A DNA stretch of 64,000 nt from Nocardia harenae NBRC 108248 (GCF_001612885.1 NZ_BDBH01000011.1:186001-250000); one strand, 5' to 3'. Counted from the first letter of the stretch, positions 1 through 8,503 are shown. Translations and numbers: made by a program. Notes: generated by a model from the letters alone, not told the origin.

Positions 1-197
1 TCGGTGACGCCCTGGGCCGACGAGCCCCCGGGGTCGCCCGGCTTGCAGACATCGGTCAGGGAGCCGAAATCACCGGAGGCCGCGGGGGCGTTGCCGCCCC
101 CGGCCGGGCTCTCCTCGCGGGATCCGCCCTCCCGGCCGCACCCCGCTATCAGGAGCGCGATCGCCATCAGGGCGACGACTGTTCGCTGCGGTTTCAC
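1..197 (-). CDS. Lipoprotein, N-terminal part of a probable ABC transporter solute-binding protein (cut by window edge)
   Basis: Only about 65 codons are present. A GTG start at 197 follows a strong AGGAGG ribosome site (about 205-209). The product starts with a basic n-region, a short hydrophobic stretch and the lipobox LIAGC, so it should be exported and lipid-anchored. After the Cys come Gly/Ser-rich linker residues and the stretch DVCKPGDPGGSSAQGVT. That pattern is typical of the start of branched-chain-amino-acid-type (Peripla_BP_6) binding proteins of actinomycetes, where it precedes the first beta strand. The ligand cannot be told. The gene runs divergently from the amidohydrolase operon. 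Confidence 0.6.
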   Translation of the reverse strand, partial: MKPQRTVVALMAIALLIAGCGREGGSREESPAGGGNAPAASGDFGSLTDVCKPGDPGGSSAQGVT

Positions 198-240
198 CGT
201 GGTCCTCCTCTGCCGCTGCACTGCAACGGAAACTATCTTC

Positions 241-265
241 TCAGATTTGGATAATCAATATCTGA
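241..265. promoter_or_regulatory. AT-rich inverted repeat upstream of the lipoprotein gene
   Basis: TCAGAT at 241-246 and ATCTGA at 260-265 form a perfect 6-bp inverted repeat with a 13-nt spacer. It lies in an unusually AT-rich patch (about 230-270) of otherwise GC-rich DNA, just upstream of the divergent lipoprotein start. It is likely the promoter and regulator-binding region for that gene. The binding protein is unknown. Confidence 0.35.
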
Positions 266-373
266 TTTTGCGAGAGTGCCACTATGGACGCACATCCCCA
301 CACCCGGCCGGCCGGACCCCCGACCCGGCGTTGACATGGCCCCGCCTGCATGGAAATCTACTAGTTGACTTTT

Positions 374-388
374 GAGAATGTAATTCTC
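374..388. promoter_or_regulatory. Operator GAGAAT-GTA-ATTCTC (site A of a shared regulon)
   Basis: A perfect 6-bp inverted repeat with a 3-nt spacer, 25 nt upstream of the amidohydrolase ATG. The same palindrome occurs at 5617-5631 and 20842-20856, and with one mismatch at 7686-7700. It is always in the intergenic region of genes of the catabolic cluster. The size and symmetry fit a TetR-family dimer. The regulator encoded at 5747-6406 is the natural candidate (inference). Confidence 0.7.
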
Positions 389-412
389 CTAGCCGGAAGG
401 GAGGTGCCGCCG

Positions 413-1630
413 ATGACCGAGCTGACGTTGCGGGCGGCCGGGCTGCTCGATGTCGACACCGGCGAGATCGTCCGGCCGGGCATCCTGCGCATCGAGGGCG
501 ATCGGATCGCCGGGGTCGGCGGGCCGGTGACGGGTGCGGTCGTCGACCTCGGTGACCTGATACTGCTGCCCGGGTTCATGGATATGGAGGTCAACCTGCT
601 GATGGGCGGGCGCGGCGAGACCGGGCTCTCCTCCAGCGTGAAGGACGACCCGGCGCTGCGCGTGTTGCGCGCGGTCGGCAATGCCAGGCGCACGCTGCGC
701 GCGGGGTTCACCACGGTGCGCAACCTCGGGCTCTTCGTCAAGACCGGTGGCTACCTGCTCGACGTCGCGCTGGGCAAGGCCATCGACCAGGGCTGGATCG
801 AGGGGCCGCGGATCGTGCCCGCCGGACACGCCATCACCCCGACCGGCGGGCACCTGGACCCGACCATGTTCGCCGCCTTCGCCCCCGACGTGCTCAGGCT
901 GACCGTCGAGGAGGGGCTCGCCAACGGCGTGGACGAGGTGCGCAAGGCGGTTCGCTACCAGATCAAGCACGGCGCGCAGCTGATCAAGATCTGCGTCTCC
1001 GGCGGGGTCATGTCGCTCACCGGGGCGCCCGGCGCGCAGCACTACTCGGACGAGGAGCTGCGCGCCATCGTCGACGAGGCGCACCGGCGCGGGCTCCGGG
1101 TCGCGGCGCACACGCACGGCGCGGACGCGGTCAAGCACGCCGTCGCGGCGGGGATCGACTGCATCGAGCACGGCTTCCTCATCGACGACGAGGCCATCGA
1201 CCTCATGGTCGAGAACGGCACCTGGCTGGTGCCGACCACCCGGCTCGCCGACGCCATGGACATGTCGCACGCCGAGCCGGAGCTGCTGGCCAAGGCCGCG
1301 CTCATGTTCCCCAAGGCCCGCACCTCGGTGCTGGCCGCGTACAAGGCCGGGGTGAAGATCGCCGTCGGCACCGACGCGCCCGCGATCCCGCACGGCCGCA
1401 ATGCCGACGAGCTGGTGGCGCTGGTGGAGCGCGGGCTGCCGACGGTGGACGTGCTGCGCGCGGCCACCATCCGGGGCGCCGAGCTGATCGGCGTCGAGGA
1501 TCGCGGGCGGCTCGCCGAGGGGTTGCTGGCCGACGTGATCGGCATCCCCGGCGACCCGGTCGAGGACATCACGCACACCAGGGACGTGCGTTTCGTGATG
1601 AAGGGCGGAAAGATCCATGTCCAGAAGTGA
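413..1630 (+). CDS. Amidohydrolase-family protein with altered metal-binding motif
   Basis: The 405-aa product has the overall pattern of the imidazolonepropionase/prolidase-like metal-dependent hydrolases (amidohydrolase superfamily). It has an N-terminal small beta domain and then a barrel with the His-rich strand motifs AAHTHGAD and CIEHGF, and TDAPAIPHGRNADEL near the end. The usual HxH at the end of strand 1 (PGFIDxHxH) reads PGFMDMEVNLL here, so both His are replaced by Glu and Asn. Catalysis may therefore differ from the family. The start is the ATG at 413 behind GGAAGGGAGG. It is the first gene of an operon with the SnoaL-like protein and two FadE genes, under operator site A. Confidence 0.85.
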   Translation: MTELTLRAAGLLDVDTGEIVRPGILRIEGDRIAGVGGPVTGAVVDLGDLILLPGFMDMEVNLLMGGRGETGLSSSVKDDPALRVLRAVGNARRTLRAGFTTVRNLGLFVKTGGYLLDVALGKAIDQGWIEGPRIVPAGHAITPTGGHLDPTMFAAFAPDVLRLTVEEGLANGVDEVRKAVRYQIKHGAQLIKICVSGGVMSLTGAPGAQHYSDEELRAIVDEAHRRGLRVAAHTHGADAVKHAVAAGIDCIEHGFLIDDEAIDLMVENGTWLVPTTRLADAMDMSHAEPELLAKAALMFPKARTSVLAAYKAGVKIAVGTDAPAIPHGRNADELVALVERGLPTVDVLRAATIRGAELIGVEDRGRLAEGLLADVIGIPGDPVEDITHTRDVRFVMKGGKIHVQK

Positions 1631-2033
1631 CGACCTGCTGGAGATCCAGCAGACGCTGGCCCGCTACGCGGTGACCATCACCAAGGGCGATATCGAGGGG
1701 CTGCTCGCGGTCTTCACCCCCGACGGCAGCTACAGCGCCTTCGGCGACACCTACACCCTCGACCTCTTCCCCGACCTGGTGGCCGCGGCGCCCAAGGGGC
1801 TCTTCCTGACCGGGCTCCCGGTGCTGGAGATCGACGGCGACACCGCCGCAGGCACCCAGCCGCTCTGCTTCATCGACCAGAGCACGCACGACATGCGCAT
1901 CGGGTACTACACCGACGCGCTGGTGCGCACCGCCGACGGGTGGCGGATCAAGACGCGGCGGATGACCTTCATCCGGCGCAGCGGGGATCACGACTCCGGG
2001 ATTCCGCACGCCTTCGAGCGCTCCAAGGGATGA
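1617..2033 (+). CDS. SnoaL/NTF2-like fold protein
   Basis: A 138-aa single-domain protein. The N-terminal helix LLEIQQTLARYAVTITKGD, the FTPDGSYSAF strand and the C-terminal RTADGWRIKTRRMTFIRR strand are hallmarks of the SnoaL-like/NTF2 cone fold. Members act as small isomerases, hydratases or dehydratases, or as non-catalytic partners. It overlaps the amidohydrolase gene by 14 nt and its stop overlaps the next start (ATGA), so translation is probably coupled. The substrate is unknown; it probably acts on the same intermediate as the surrounding acyl-CoA enzymes. Confidence 0.75.
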   Translation: MSRSDDLLEIQQTLARYAVTITKGDIEGLLAVFTPDGSYSAFGDTYTLDLFPDLVAAAPKGLFLTGLPVLEIDGDTAAGTQPLCFIDQSTHDMRIGYYTDALVRTADGWRIKTRRMTFIRRSGDHDSGIPHAFERSKG

Positions 2034-3184
2034 CCGCCGACGCGAGGTCGGCGGGTGGGCCCGGCGATGGTGCGGGCACGGAGTTCGCCGGGGAGTGTCG
2101 CATCGCGGAGTTCCGCGCGGCGCTGCGGGCCTGGCTGGCCGCCAACGACCTCACCCCCGGGCCGGACCATTCGCTGGACGGCCAGGTAGAGCAGCTGCTG
2201 CGGGTCAGGTCCGCGCTCTTCGACGCGGGCTGGATCCGCTACGGCTGGCCCGCCGAGGTCGGCGGGCTCGGCGGCCCGGCCGCGCTGCGCGCCGTGCTCG
2301 GCGAGGAGATCGCCTCCCGCGACCTGGCCGAGCCCGGCATCTGGTCCATGATCGAGGTGCTCGCCCCGACCATGATCTCCTACGCCCGCCCCGAGCTCGC
2401 CGCCGAGATGGTGCCGCTGCTGCTCGCCGGCCGCGAGCAGTGGTGCCAGGGCTTCTCCGAGCCCGGCTCCGGCAGCGACCTGGCCTCGCTGAGCACCAGG
2501 GCCGTCGCGGACGGCGACCACTGGGTGGTCTCCGGGCAGAAGGTCTGGACCAGCCTGGCGCAGTACGCGGCGCGCTGCGTGCTGCTCACCCGCACCGGGC
2601 CCGGCCACGACGGGATCACCGCGTTCTTCGTGGACATGGACTCCCCCGGCATCACCGTCCGGCCGCTGCGCACCATGCACGGCGTGGACGAGTTCGCCGA
2701 GGTGTTCTTCGACGACGTCCCGGTGCCTGCCGACCGCATGCTCGGCAACCCCGGCGACGGCTGGCGGGTCGCCATGGACCTGCTCCCGCACGAGCGCTCC
2801 ACCTGCTTCTGGCACCGCATCGCCTACCTCTTCACCCGGCTCGACCAGCTGCTGGAGCAGACGACGCAGCCCGACGACGCCGCGCTCGGCGCCGCCTACC
2901 TGGCGCTGCACCAGGTCCGCAGCCGCTCCCGCGGCACCCAGCGGCGGCTCGCCGACGGCGCGCGGCTCGGCCCGGAGACCTCGATCGACAAGGTGCTGCT
3001 CGCCACCGCCGAACAGCGGCTCTTCGACACCGCGCGGGAGCTGCTGCCCGGCGCGGTCGAGCTGGACGACGGGGTGTGGCGCACCGAGTTCCTGTACTCC
3101 AGGGCGGCGACGATCTACGGCGGGACCGCCGAGATCCAGCGCAACATCATCGCGCGCCGCCTGCTCGACCTCGGAAAGGAATGA
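2030..3184 (+). CDS. Acyl-CoA dehydrogenase, larger partner of a FadE pair
   Basis: A 384-aa FAD enzyme of the acyl-CoA dehydrogenase family, which introduces an alpha,beta double bond into acyl-CoA. WCQGFSEPGSGSDLASL is the middle-domain FAD/substrate motif. VWTSLAQYAARCVLLTRT and RPLRTMHGVDEFAEVFFDDV follow, and the C-terminal YGGTAEIQRNIIARRLL helix is typical. The start is the ATG overlapping the previous stop. It is followed with a 4-nt overlap by a second, shorter FadE. In mycobacterial steroid catabolism such adjacent pairs form alpha2beta2 heterotetramers, which is likely here too (inference). Confidence 0.9.
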   Translation: MTADARSAGGPGDGAGTEFAGECRIAEFRAALRAWLAANDLTPGPDHSLDGQVEQLLRVRSALFDAGWIRYGWPAEVGGLGGPAALRAVLGEEIASRDLAEPGIWSMIEVLAPTMISYARPELAAEMVPLLLAGREQWCQGFSEPGSGSDLASLSTRAVADGDHWVVSGQKVWTSLAQYAARCVLLTRTGPGHDGITAFFVDMDSPGITVRPLRTMHGVDEFAEVFFDDVPVPADRMLGNPGDGWRVAMDLLPHERSTCFWHRIAYLFTRLDQLLEQTTQPDDAALGAAYLALHQVRSRSRGTQRRLADGARLGPETSIDKVLLATAEQRLFDTARELLPGAVELDDGVWRTEFLYSRAATIYGGTAEIQRNIIARRLLDLGKE

Positions 3185-4188
3185 GCGTGGGTCTGGACGC
3201 CGCCGAACTGGCAATGCTCACCGACGCCATGCGCCGCACCATGGGCCGGAGCTCGGGGCCCGAGCTGGTCCCCGCGCTCGGCGAGCTCGGCTGGCCCGAC
3301 CTGCTCGGCGACGCGCCGGAACTCGCTGTGCCGCTGATCTTCCGGCTGCTCGGCGAGACGGGGTCGCACGGGCCGTTCCTGCTCGACGTACTCCGGCACG
3401 CGGGCGCGGAGCCCGCCGCCCTGCCCTTCGCGGGCGGGCGCTGGGTGGAGTGGGGCGAGCCGCTCCCGGCGGGCGGAGCCGACGCCTCCGCGCGCGGCTC
3501 GGGCGGCGCCGGCGCGGGTCACCGCTCCGACGGCACCGGCGCGAACGGGACAGGCGCGAGCGGGCGAACCGGGGCCACCGGGCCCGGCTCGGTGGACGAG
3601 GCGCTGCCCCTGCGCGCGGCCGCGGCCGGGACGACGCTCCCCGCCCACGCCCTCGCCGAGGGCCGCCGGGCACTCGGCTGGTGGCTGCTCGGCACCGGCC
3701 ACGCCATGCTCACCCTCGCGCGCACCCATGTCCTGGAGCGCACCCAGTTCGGCCGCCCGCTCGCCTCGTTCCAGGCGGTCCGGCACCGCCTCGCCGAGAC
3801 CCTGGTCGCCCTGGACGGCGCCGAGGCCGCCCTGCTCGTCGCCGACGAGGCGGCCGAAGCCGCGCGGAATTCGCGCGCCGCCGCGATCCCCGCAGGCACC
3901 GCCGCGGCCGGGACCACCCCGGCGGTGCACGGCCTCGATCCGGCAGCGGCCGCGGTCCACGCCGCCCTGCTGGCGAAAGCCGCCGCAGGACAGGCGGGAC
4001 TCACCGCGGCCGGGCACTGCCAGCAGGTGCTCGGCGGTATCGGCTTCACCGCCGAGCACGACCTGCAGGCGCACGTCCGCCGCACCCTCGTCCTCGACGG
4101 ATTGCTGGGCAGCACAAGAGAACTCATCCGAGAGGCGGGTGCCTGCATCCGAAAAGCCGGCTCCGCCCCCCGGCTCGCTCAGCTCTGA
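3181..4188 (+). CDS. Acyl-CoA dehydrogenase, smaller partner with low-complexity insert
   Basis: A 335-aa acyl-CoA dehydrogenase-like protein. The N-terminal and middle domains are shortened. The C-terminal helical domain is clear: RTQFGRPLASFQAVRHRLAE, AGQAGLTAAGHCQQVLGGIGFT and a closing GLLGSTRELIREAG. The middle domain is largely replaced by a Gly/Ala/Thr/Ser-rich stretch (about residues 100-145, with repeats such as GTGANGTGASG) that is probably disordered. This architecture is typical of the catalytically degenerate partner of a two-subunit dehydrogenase. It is the last gene of the operon and is followed by a strong hairpin terminator. Confidence 0.85.
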   Translation: MSVGLDAAELAMLTDAMRRTMGRSSGPELVPALGELGWPDLLGDAPELAVPLIFRLLGETGSHGPFLLDVLRHAGAEPAALPFAGGRWVEWGEPLPAGGADASARGSGGAGAGHRSDGTGANGTGASGRTGATGPGSVDEALPLRAAAAGTTLPAHALAEGRRALGWWLLGTGHAMLTLARTHVLERTQFGRPLASFQAVRHRLAETLVALDGAEAALLVADEAAEAARNSRAAAIPAGTAAAGTTPAVHGLDPAAAAVHAALLAKAAAGQAGLTAAGHCQQVLGGIGFTAEHDLQAHVRRTLVLDGLLGSTRELIREAGACIRKAGSAPRLAQL

Positions 4189-4193
4189 GAACC

Positions 4194-4235
4194 CGATCGC
4201 CCGGCCCCGGAACAGTCTCCGGGGCCGGGCGATCG
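4194..4235. terminator. 17-bp perfect hairpin terminator between convergent genes
   Basis: The arms 4194-4210 and 4219-4235 are perfectly complementary (17 bp, very GC-rich) around an 8-nt loop. It lies between the FadE stop and the stop of the convergent lipoprotein gene, so it can serve both strands. There is no T-tract, as is usual in actinomycetes. Confidence 0.85.
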
Positions 4236-4250
4236 CTGTCTCGACCCGGC

Positions 4251-4754
4251 TCAGCAGGCGGGCGAGGTACCGCCCTGGATGGCGATGAGCGCGCAGAAGG
4301 TGGCCGAGGCGACCTTCCAGGTGCCGCCGTCCTTCACCGCCTGCCCGGTCTGGTCGGGGAGCACCGGCGCCCCGTTGATCAGCAGCGAGTACCCGACATC
4401 GGCATTGTTCGCGTCTACCAGCTCGATCGCGCCGAGAGCCACCGAGGTGCCCTGGCCCTGCGGGTTGCTCGCCTGCCCCTGCAGAATGGGCAGGAAGGCG
4501 TCACCGCTCTCGACGAGCGCCGCCCGCTTCTCGGCGGGCTGGGTGGCGTCGAAGAAGACGGTGTACGCCTGGGTGATCGCCTGCGTGGTGGCCGCGTCGG
4601 CGGTGGGGGCCGCGGCGGTCGTGGTGGCGGCGGCCTCGGTGCTGCTGGCGGCGGTGTCGGACTCGTCGTCCGAGCCGCAACCGACCAGGACGGCGGACGC
4701 GACGACCGCGAGACCGAGACAGGCAGTCGCCTTGCGGAAGAGGGATTCGCGCAT
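4251..4754 (-). CDS. MTB12-like secreted lipoprotein
   Basis: A 167-aa exported protein. It has a signal peptide with lipobox VLVGC (Cys about residue 26), a Ser/Ala/Thr linker (AASSTEAAATTTAAAPTAD), then a domain matching the C-terminal domain of the mycobacterial low-molecular-weight antigen MTB12 (Rv2376c): QAYTVFFDATQPAEKRAALVE, GDAFLPIL and KVASATFCALIAIQG, ending in Cys. The function of the family is not known. The start ATG is preceded by GAGGAAG. It is unlikely to belong to the surrounding catabolic pathway. Confidence 0.8.
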   Translation of the reverse strand: MRESLFRKATACLGLAVVASAVLVGCGSDDESDTAASSTEAAATTTAAAPTADAATTQAITQAYTVFFDATQPAEKRAALVESGDAFLPILQGQASNPQGQGTSVALGAIELVDANNADVGYSLLINGAPVLPDQTGQAVKDGGTWKVASATFCALIAIQGGTSPAC

Positions 4755-4800
4755 GAAACTTCCTCGTTTCAGGGGGAGGGATTGGGCGAGTGCGGCGACG

Positions 4801-5583
4801 CTATTTCATGTTCGCCTTCATCTCGTCCAGATGAACCAGAACCGGGAAGCCGTTGACGCTCAACGCGTTCCCGTGCCCGGTCTGATGGGAGTCGAACACC
4901 GACTGGATGGCCGCGTAGAAGCCCTGCACGTCCAGTGTCTGGTTGACGGCCCGCTTGGCCTGGCGCAGGCCGAAGGCGGGCATGGTCGCGATGTGCGCGG
5001 CCAGTTGCCTGGTGTGCGAGTCGAGCTCGTCCCGCGGCACCACGGTGTTCACCATGCCGACCTGCCGCGCCTCCTCGGCGGTGACCGGGCGGCCGGTGAA
5101 CAGGATCTCCTTCGCCTTGCGGGCACCGAGCTCCCAGGTGTGGCCGTGGTACTCGACGCCACCGATCCCCATCATCACCACGGGATCGGAGAACAGCGCG
5201 TCCTCGGCGGCCACGATCAGGTCGCAGGGCCAGCACAGCAGCAGCCCACCGGCGATACACCGGCCCTGCACCGCCGCGATGGACGGCTTGGGCACGTTGC
5301 GCCAGCGCAGCGAGTACCCGAGGTACCGCTGCGACTCGGAGCCGTAGATCTGCTCCAGCGTGATCTTGTCCGTCCAGCCCTTGCCTGCCTTGAGGTCGTG
5401 CCCGGAGGAGAAATGTTTGCCCTCCGCCCGCAGCACGATCACCGCGACCTCCGCGTCCTCGGCGGCGCGGGTCCACGCGGCGTCGAGTTCGTCCAGCAGC
5501 TCACCGTTCTGGGCATTGGCCACCTCGGGCCGGTCCAGGGTGATGGTGGCGATGCGGTCCGCGACTTCGTAACGGATGTACAA
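4801..5583 (-). CDS. Enoyl-CoA hydratase/isomerase family protein
   Basis: A 260-aa crotonase-fold enzyme. FSSGHDLKAGKG and AVQGRCIAGGLLLCWPCDL are the two oxyanion-hole segments. DALFSDPVVMMGIGGVEYHGHTWELG replaces the usual active-site helix, and the C-terminal part (GFYAAIQSVFDSHQTGHGN) is intact. I place the start at TTG 5583 (LYIRYEVADRI), 6 nt after AAGGAG at 5590-5595. The frame stays open upstream, but that stretch contains operator site B and is not coding. It is divergent from the TetR gene and probably repressed by it. It hydrates enoyl-CoA in the pathway; stereochemistry and substrate are unknown. Confidence 0.85.
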   Translation of the reverse strand: MYIRYEVADRIATITLDRPEVANAQNGELLDELDAAWTRAAEDAEVAVIVLRAEGKHFSSGHDLKAGKGWTDKITLEQIYGSESQRYLGYSLRWRNVPKPSIAAVQGRCIAGGLLLCWPCDLIVAAEDALFSDPVVMMGIGGVEYHGHTWELGARKAKEILFTGRPVTAEEARQVGMVNTVVPRDELDSHTRQLAAHIATMPAFGLRQAKRAVNQTLDVQGFYAAIQSVFDSHQTGHGNALSVNGFPVLVHLDEMKANMK

Positions 5584-5616
5584 GACGTGCTCCTTGCCGC
5601 CGGGGTGCGATGGAGC

Positions 5617-5631
5617 GAGAATAACATTCTC
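5617..5631. promoter_or_regulatory. Operator GAGAAT-AAC-ATTCTC (site B)
   Basis: A perfect 6-bp palindrome with a 3-nt spacer, between the enoyl-CoA hydratase and the divergent TetR gene. It is placed to control both, suggesting autoregulation. The surrounding 5610-5735 segment is AT-rich for this genome and should hold both promoters. Confidence 0.7.
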
Positions 5632-5746
5632 AGTTGCGGAAGTAATAGTCTCAATAAAGACGGAACATGCGTACCGTGACGGCACTGTCGCATGACGTTC
5701 TCCGGTACAGTGCATTCATGTTCTCTTCTTATGACCGGGGATCGAG

Positions 5747-6406
5747 GTGCCCGTGACCAGCCCGAGCGAGAAGCCGGCCTGGAAGCAGCGCGCGATCGAG
5801 CGGTCGCTGCGCTCGGCGAAGCTGCGCGCCGAGGAGCGCGTGCAGCGCTTCCTCGACGCGGCCCAGGCCATCATCACGGAGAAGGGAAGCACCGACTTCA
5901 CCGTGCAGGAGGTCGTCGACCGCTCCCGCCAGTCGCTGCGCAGCTTCTACCTGCAGTTCGACGGCAAACACGAGCTGCTGCTCGCGCTCTTCGAGGACGC
6001 GCTGGCGCGCACCTCCGAGCAGCTCCGCGCCGCCGCCGACGGCCAGACCGACCCGATGGACAAGCTCCAGGTCGCGGTCGAGCTGCTCTTCGAGCTCTGC
6101 CGCCCCGATCCGGCCGCGCAGCGCCCGCTCTTCACCGACTTCGCCCCGCAGCTGCTCGTCTCGCACCCGGGGCACGTCAAGGTCGCGCACGCGCCCATGC
6201 TCGCGCTCTTCACCGAGTTGATGGACCTGGCCAAGGAGAAGGGCGAGCTCGGCCCCGACATGAACTCGCGCCGCGCCGCCGCCATGGTGATGCAGACGGT
6301 CATGTTCACCGCCCAGTCCACCGGCGCGGTGGACGAGGAGACGCAGCACCCGATCACCGCCACCGAGGTATGGAATTTCTGCGCGCACGGTTTCGCGCGC
6401 GGGTAG
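5747..6406 (+). CDS. TetR/AcrR-family transcriptional regulator, probable master of the GAGAAT regulon
   Basis: A protein of 219 aa (217 aa from the alternative GTG at 5753, which is better spaced from GAGG). Residues about 25-70 form the TetR HTH: EERVQRFLDAAQAIITEKG, DFTVQEVVDRSRQSLRSFYLQF and GKHELLLALFEDAL. The rest is an all-helical ligand-binding domain ending WNFCAHGFARG. It is divergent from the enoyl-CoA hydratase with the palindrome in between, the classic layout of a self-regulating repressor. In such clusters the ligand is usually a CoA thioester of the pathway. That it binds the GAGAAT palindrome is inference. Confidence 0.85.
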   Translation: MPVTSPSEKPAWKQRAIERSLRSAKLRAEERVQRFLDAAQAIITEKGSTDFTVQEVVDRSRQSLRSFYLQFDGKHELLLALFEDALARTSEQLRAAADGQTDPMDKLQVAVELLFELCRPDPAAQRPLFTDFAPQLLVSHPGHVKVAHAPMLALFTELMDLAKEKGELGPDMNSRRAAAMVMQTVMFTAQSTGAVDEETQHPITATEVWNFCAHGFARG

Positions 6407-6516
6407 CACCGCACGATTTCCGGGTCCGGACACGGTGAGGGTGTCCGGTGGGCCGCCGGAGAGAACGCACGCGACGAGCGAGCGGAGGGCACCGCCCCCC
6501 GCTCGCTCCCGGCGTT

Positions 6517-7662
6517 TCAGGGGGCGGGGACCTCGATCACGGTCGCCGCGCCCATACCGCCACCCGCGCAGAGCGCGGCGATGCCGAAGCCGCCGCCGCG
6601 CCTGCGCAGCTCGTGCACCAGCGTCACCACCATGCGGGCGCCGGTCGCCGCCACCGGGTGGCCGAGCGAGCAGCCGCTGCCGCTGTAGTTCACGATCTCC
6701 GGGTTCAGATCGAGCGCCCTGATGGTGGCGATCGGCACCGAGGCGAACGCCTCGTTGATCTCGATCAGCTTCACCTGCCCGAGCGAGATCCCGGCCCGCC
6801 GCACCACCTTGGTGATCGCCTCGATCGGCGCCAGCCCGGTGACCGCCGGGTCGACCCCGACCGACGCCCAGGCCCGGATGTAGCCGAGCGCGGGCAGCCC
6901 CAGCTTCTCGCTGGCGACGGCGAGCGCCGCGGCGCCGTCGTTGGCGCCGGAGGCATTGCCCGCGGTGATGGAGAAGCCCTCGATCTCCGGGTGCAGCACC
7001 TTCAGCGAGGCCAGCTTCTCCAGGCTGGTCTCCCGGCGCGGGTGCTCGTCGGTGTCGAAGAGCCCGTGCGGGGTCTCGATCGGGACGATCTCCTCCTTGA
7101 AGCGGCCTTCGTCGATCGCCGCGATGGCATTGCGGTGCGAGCGCAGCGCCCAGGCGTCCTGCTCCTCCCGGGTCAGCCCCGCGCGCACGGCGGCGTTCCA
7201 GCCGACCGTGATGGACATGTCCATCGCGGGGGCGTCCGGGCGGTCCGGGTGGCTGGGCGAGGTCCACGGGTCGATCCACTCGTCCTCGCCGACCTTGAAG
7301 CGGGCGCGCGGCGCGGTGGAGTCGCTGTTCACCCCGCCCGCGATGATCAGCTCGTCCATCCCGGATCTGATCCCCGCCGCCGCCGACTGCACCGCGGCCA
7401 TTCCCGCCGCGCAGTGCCGGTTCTGCGCCAGCCCCGGCACCGAGGTGAGCCCGGCGGTGACCGCCGCGTGCCTGGCCAGCACACCGCCGCCGTAGCGGCC
7501 CTCACCGAGGATCACGTCGTCGATCCGGCCGGTGTCCAAACCCTCGGCGGCCGCGCTCACCACATGGTGCGCCAGGTCGAAGGCATTGGTGTCGCGCAGC
7601 GTTCCCTTCCTGGCGGTACCGATCGGTGTCCGCAGCGCGGAGACGATGACGGCTTCGGGCAT
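6517..7662 (-). CDS. Acetyl-CoA acetyltransferase (thiolase)
   Basis: A 381-aa protein of normal thiolase length. The nucleophilic Cys84 is in NRHCAAGMAAVQSA. The NEAFA block, the general-base His335 in SLGHPVAATGARM and Cys365 in ALCAGGGMG are all present. It performs thiolytic cleavage of 3-ketoacyl-CoA (or the reverse condensation). The start is ATG 7662 behind GGGGAGG. It is transcribed divergently from an SDR with operator site C between them, so the two probably carry out consecutive dehydrogenation and thiolysis steps. Confidence 0.9.
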   Translation of the reverse strand: MPEAVIVSALRTPIGTARKGTLRDTNAFDLAHHVVSAAAEGLDTGRIDDVILGEGRYGGGVLARHAAVTAGLTSVPGLAQNRHCAAGMAAVQSAAAGIRSGMDELIIAGGVNSDSTAPRARFKVGEDEWIDPWTSPSHPDRPDAPAMDMSITVGWNAAVRAGLTREEQDAWALRSHRNAIAAIDEGRFKEEIVPIETPHGLFDTDEHPRRETSLEKLASLKVLHPEIEGFSITAGNASGANDGAAALAVASEKLGLPALGYIRAWASVGVDPAVTGLAPIEAITKVVRRAGISLGQVKLIEINEAFASVPIATIRALDLNPEIVNYSGSGCSLGHPVAATGARMVVTLVHELRRRGGGFGIAALCAGGGMGAATVIEVPAP

Positions 7663-7685
7663 GGAGGGCCTCCCCGGCTCGTGGT

Positions 7686-7700
7686 GAGAATTGTATTCTT
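7686..7700. promoter_or_regulatory. Operator GAGAAT-TGT-ATTCTT (site C)
   Basis: The same palindrome as sites A, B and D with one mismatch at the last base, lying between the divergent thiolase and SDR genes. The start codons are 24 nt (thiolase) and 39 nt (SDR) away. Confidence 0.65.
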
Positions 7701-7738
7701 TTGATTCGAGAGTACGACTTGCGAGAAGGGATTGCGAC

Positions 7739-8503
7739 ATGCAGATCGATGGAGGCTCCGCGCTCGTCGTCGGCGGCACCGGCGGGCTGGGCGAGGCGAC
7801 GGTGCGCCGGCTGCACGCCGCGGGCGCGCGCATCGTCGTCGCCGACGTGGCCGACGACAAGGGCAAGGAGCTCGCGAGCGAACTCGGCATCCGCTACGTG
7901 CACACCGACGCCACCGACGAGAACTCGGTGCGCGCCGCCGTGGAGGAGGCGGAATCCCTCGGCCCGCTGCGCATCGCGGTCGACACCCACGGCGGCCCCG
8001 CCACCGGCGGGCGGCTCCTCGGCAAGGACGGAAAAGCGCTGGCGCTGGATGGTTTCCGCACCACGATCGAGTTCTACCTGACCGCGGTCTTCAACGTGCT
8101 GCGCCTCTCCGCCGAGGGCATCGCCCGCAGCGAGCCGCTGGCGGAGGGTGCCCGCGGCGTCATCGTCACCACCTCGTCGATCGCCGGGTACGAGGGGCAG
8201 ATCGGCCAGCTCCCCTACGCCGCCGCCAAGGGCGGGGTCGCCGCCATCACCCTGGTCGCCGCCCGCGATCTCTCGCCGCTCGGCATCCGCGTCGTCTCGA
8301 TCGCCCCTGGCACCATCAACACCCCCGCCTACGGGCAGAACGCGGACAAACTGGAGGCGTACTGGGCGCCGCAGATTCCGTTCCCCAAGCGGATGGGGCG
8401 GTCGGATGAGTACGCGAAGCTCGCGGTGGGGATCATCGAGAACGATTATCTGAACGGTGAGGTCATCCGCCTCGACGGAGCCCTTCGCTTCCCCCCGCGG
8501 TAG
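7739..8503 (+). CDS. SDR-family dehydrogenase, 3-hydroxyacyl-CoA dehydrogenase type-2-like
   Basis: A 254-aa classical short-chain dehydrogenase. The cofactor motif is GGTGGLG near residue 13. ADVADD after strand 2 suggests NAD preference. The catalytic segment is TTSSIAGYEGQIGQLPYAAAKGG (Ser and YxxxK), followed by APGTINTP. The overall sequence resembles HSD10-type 3-hydroxyacyl-CoA dehydrogenases. The start is ATG 7739 behind AGAAGGG. It is the last regulon gene before the accessory island. Confidence 0.85.
   Translation: MQIDGGSALVVGGTGGLGEATVRRLHAAGARIVVADVADDKGKELASELGIRYVHTDATDENSVRAAVEEAESLGPLRIAVDTHGGPATGGRLLGKDGKALALDGFRTTIEFYLTAVFNVLRLSAEGIARSEPLAEGARGVIVTTSSIAGYEGQIGQLPYAAAKGGVAAITLVAARDLSPLGIRVVSIAPGTINTPAYGQNADKLEAYWAPQIPFPKRMGRSDEYAKLAVGIIENDYLNGEVIRLDGALRFPPR

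Noticed and set aside
389..1618. Long minus-strand open frame opposite the amidohydrolase
   Set aside because: Mirror frame caused by high GC; the product is Gly/Val/Arg/His-rich without domains.
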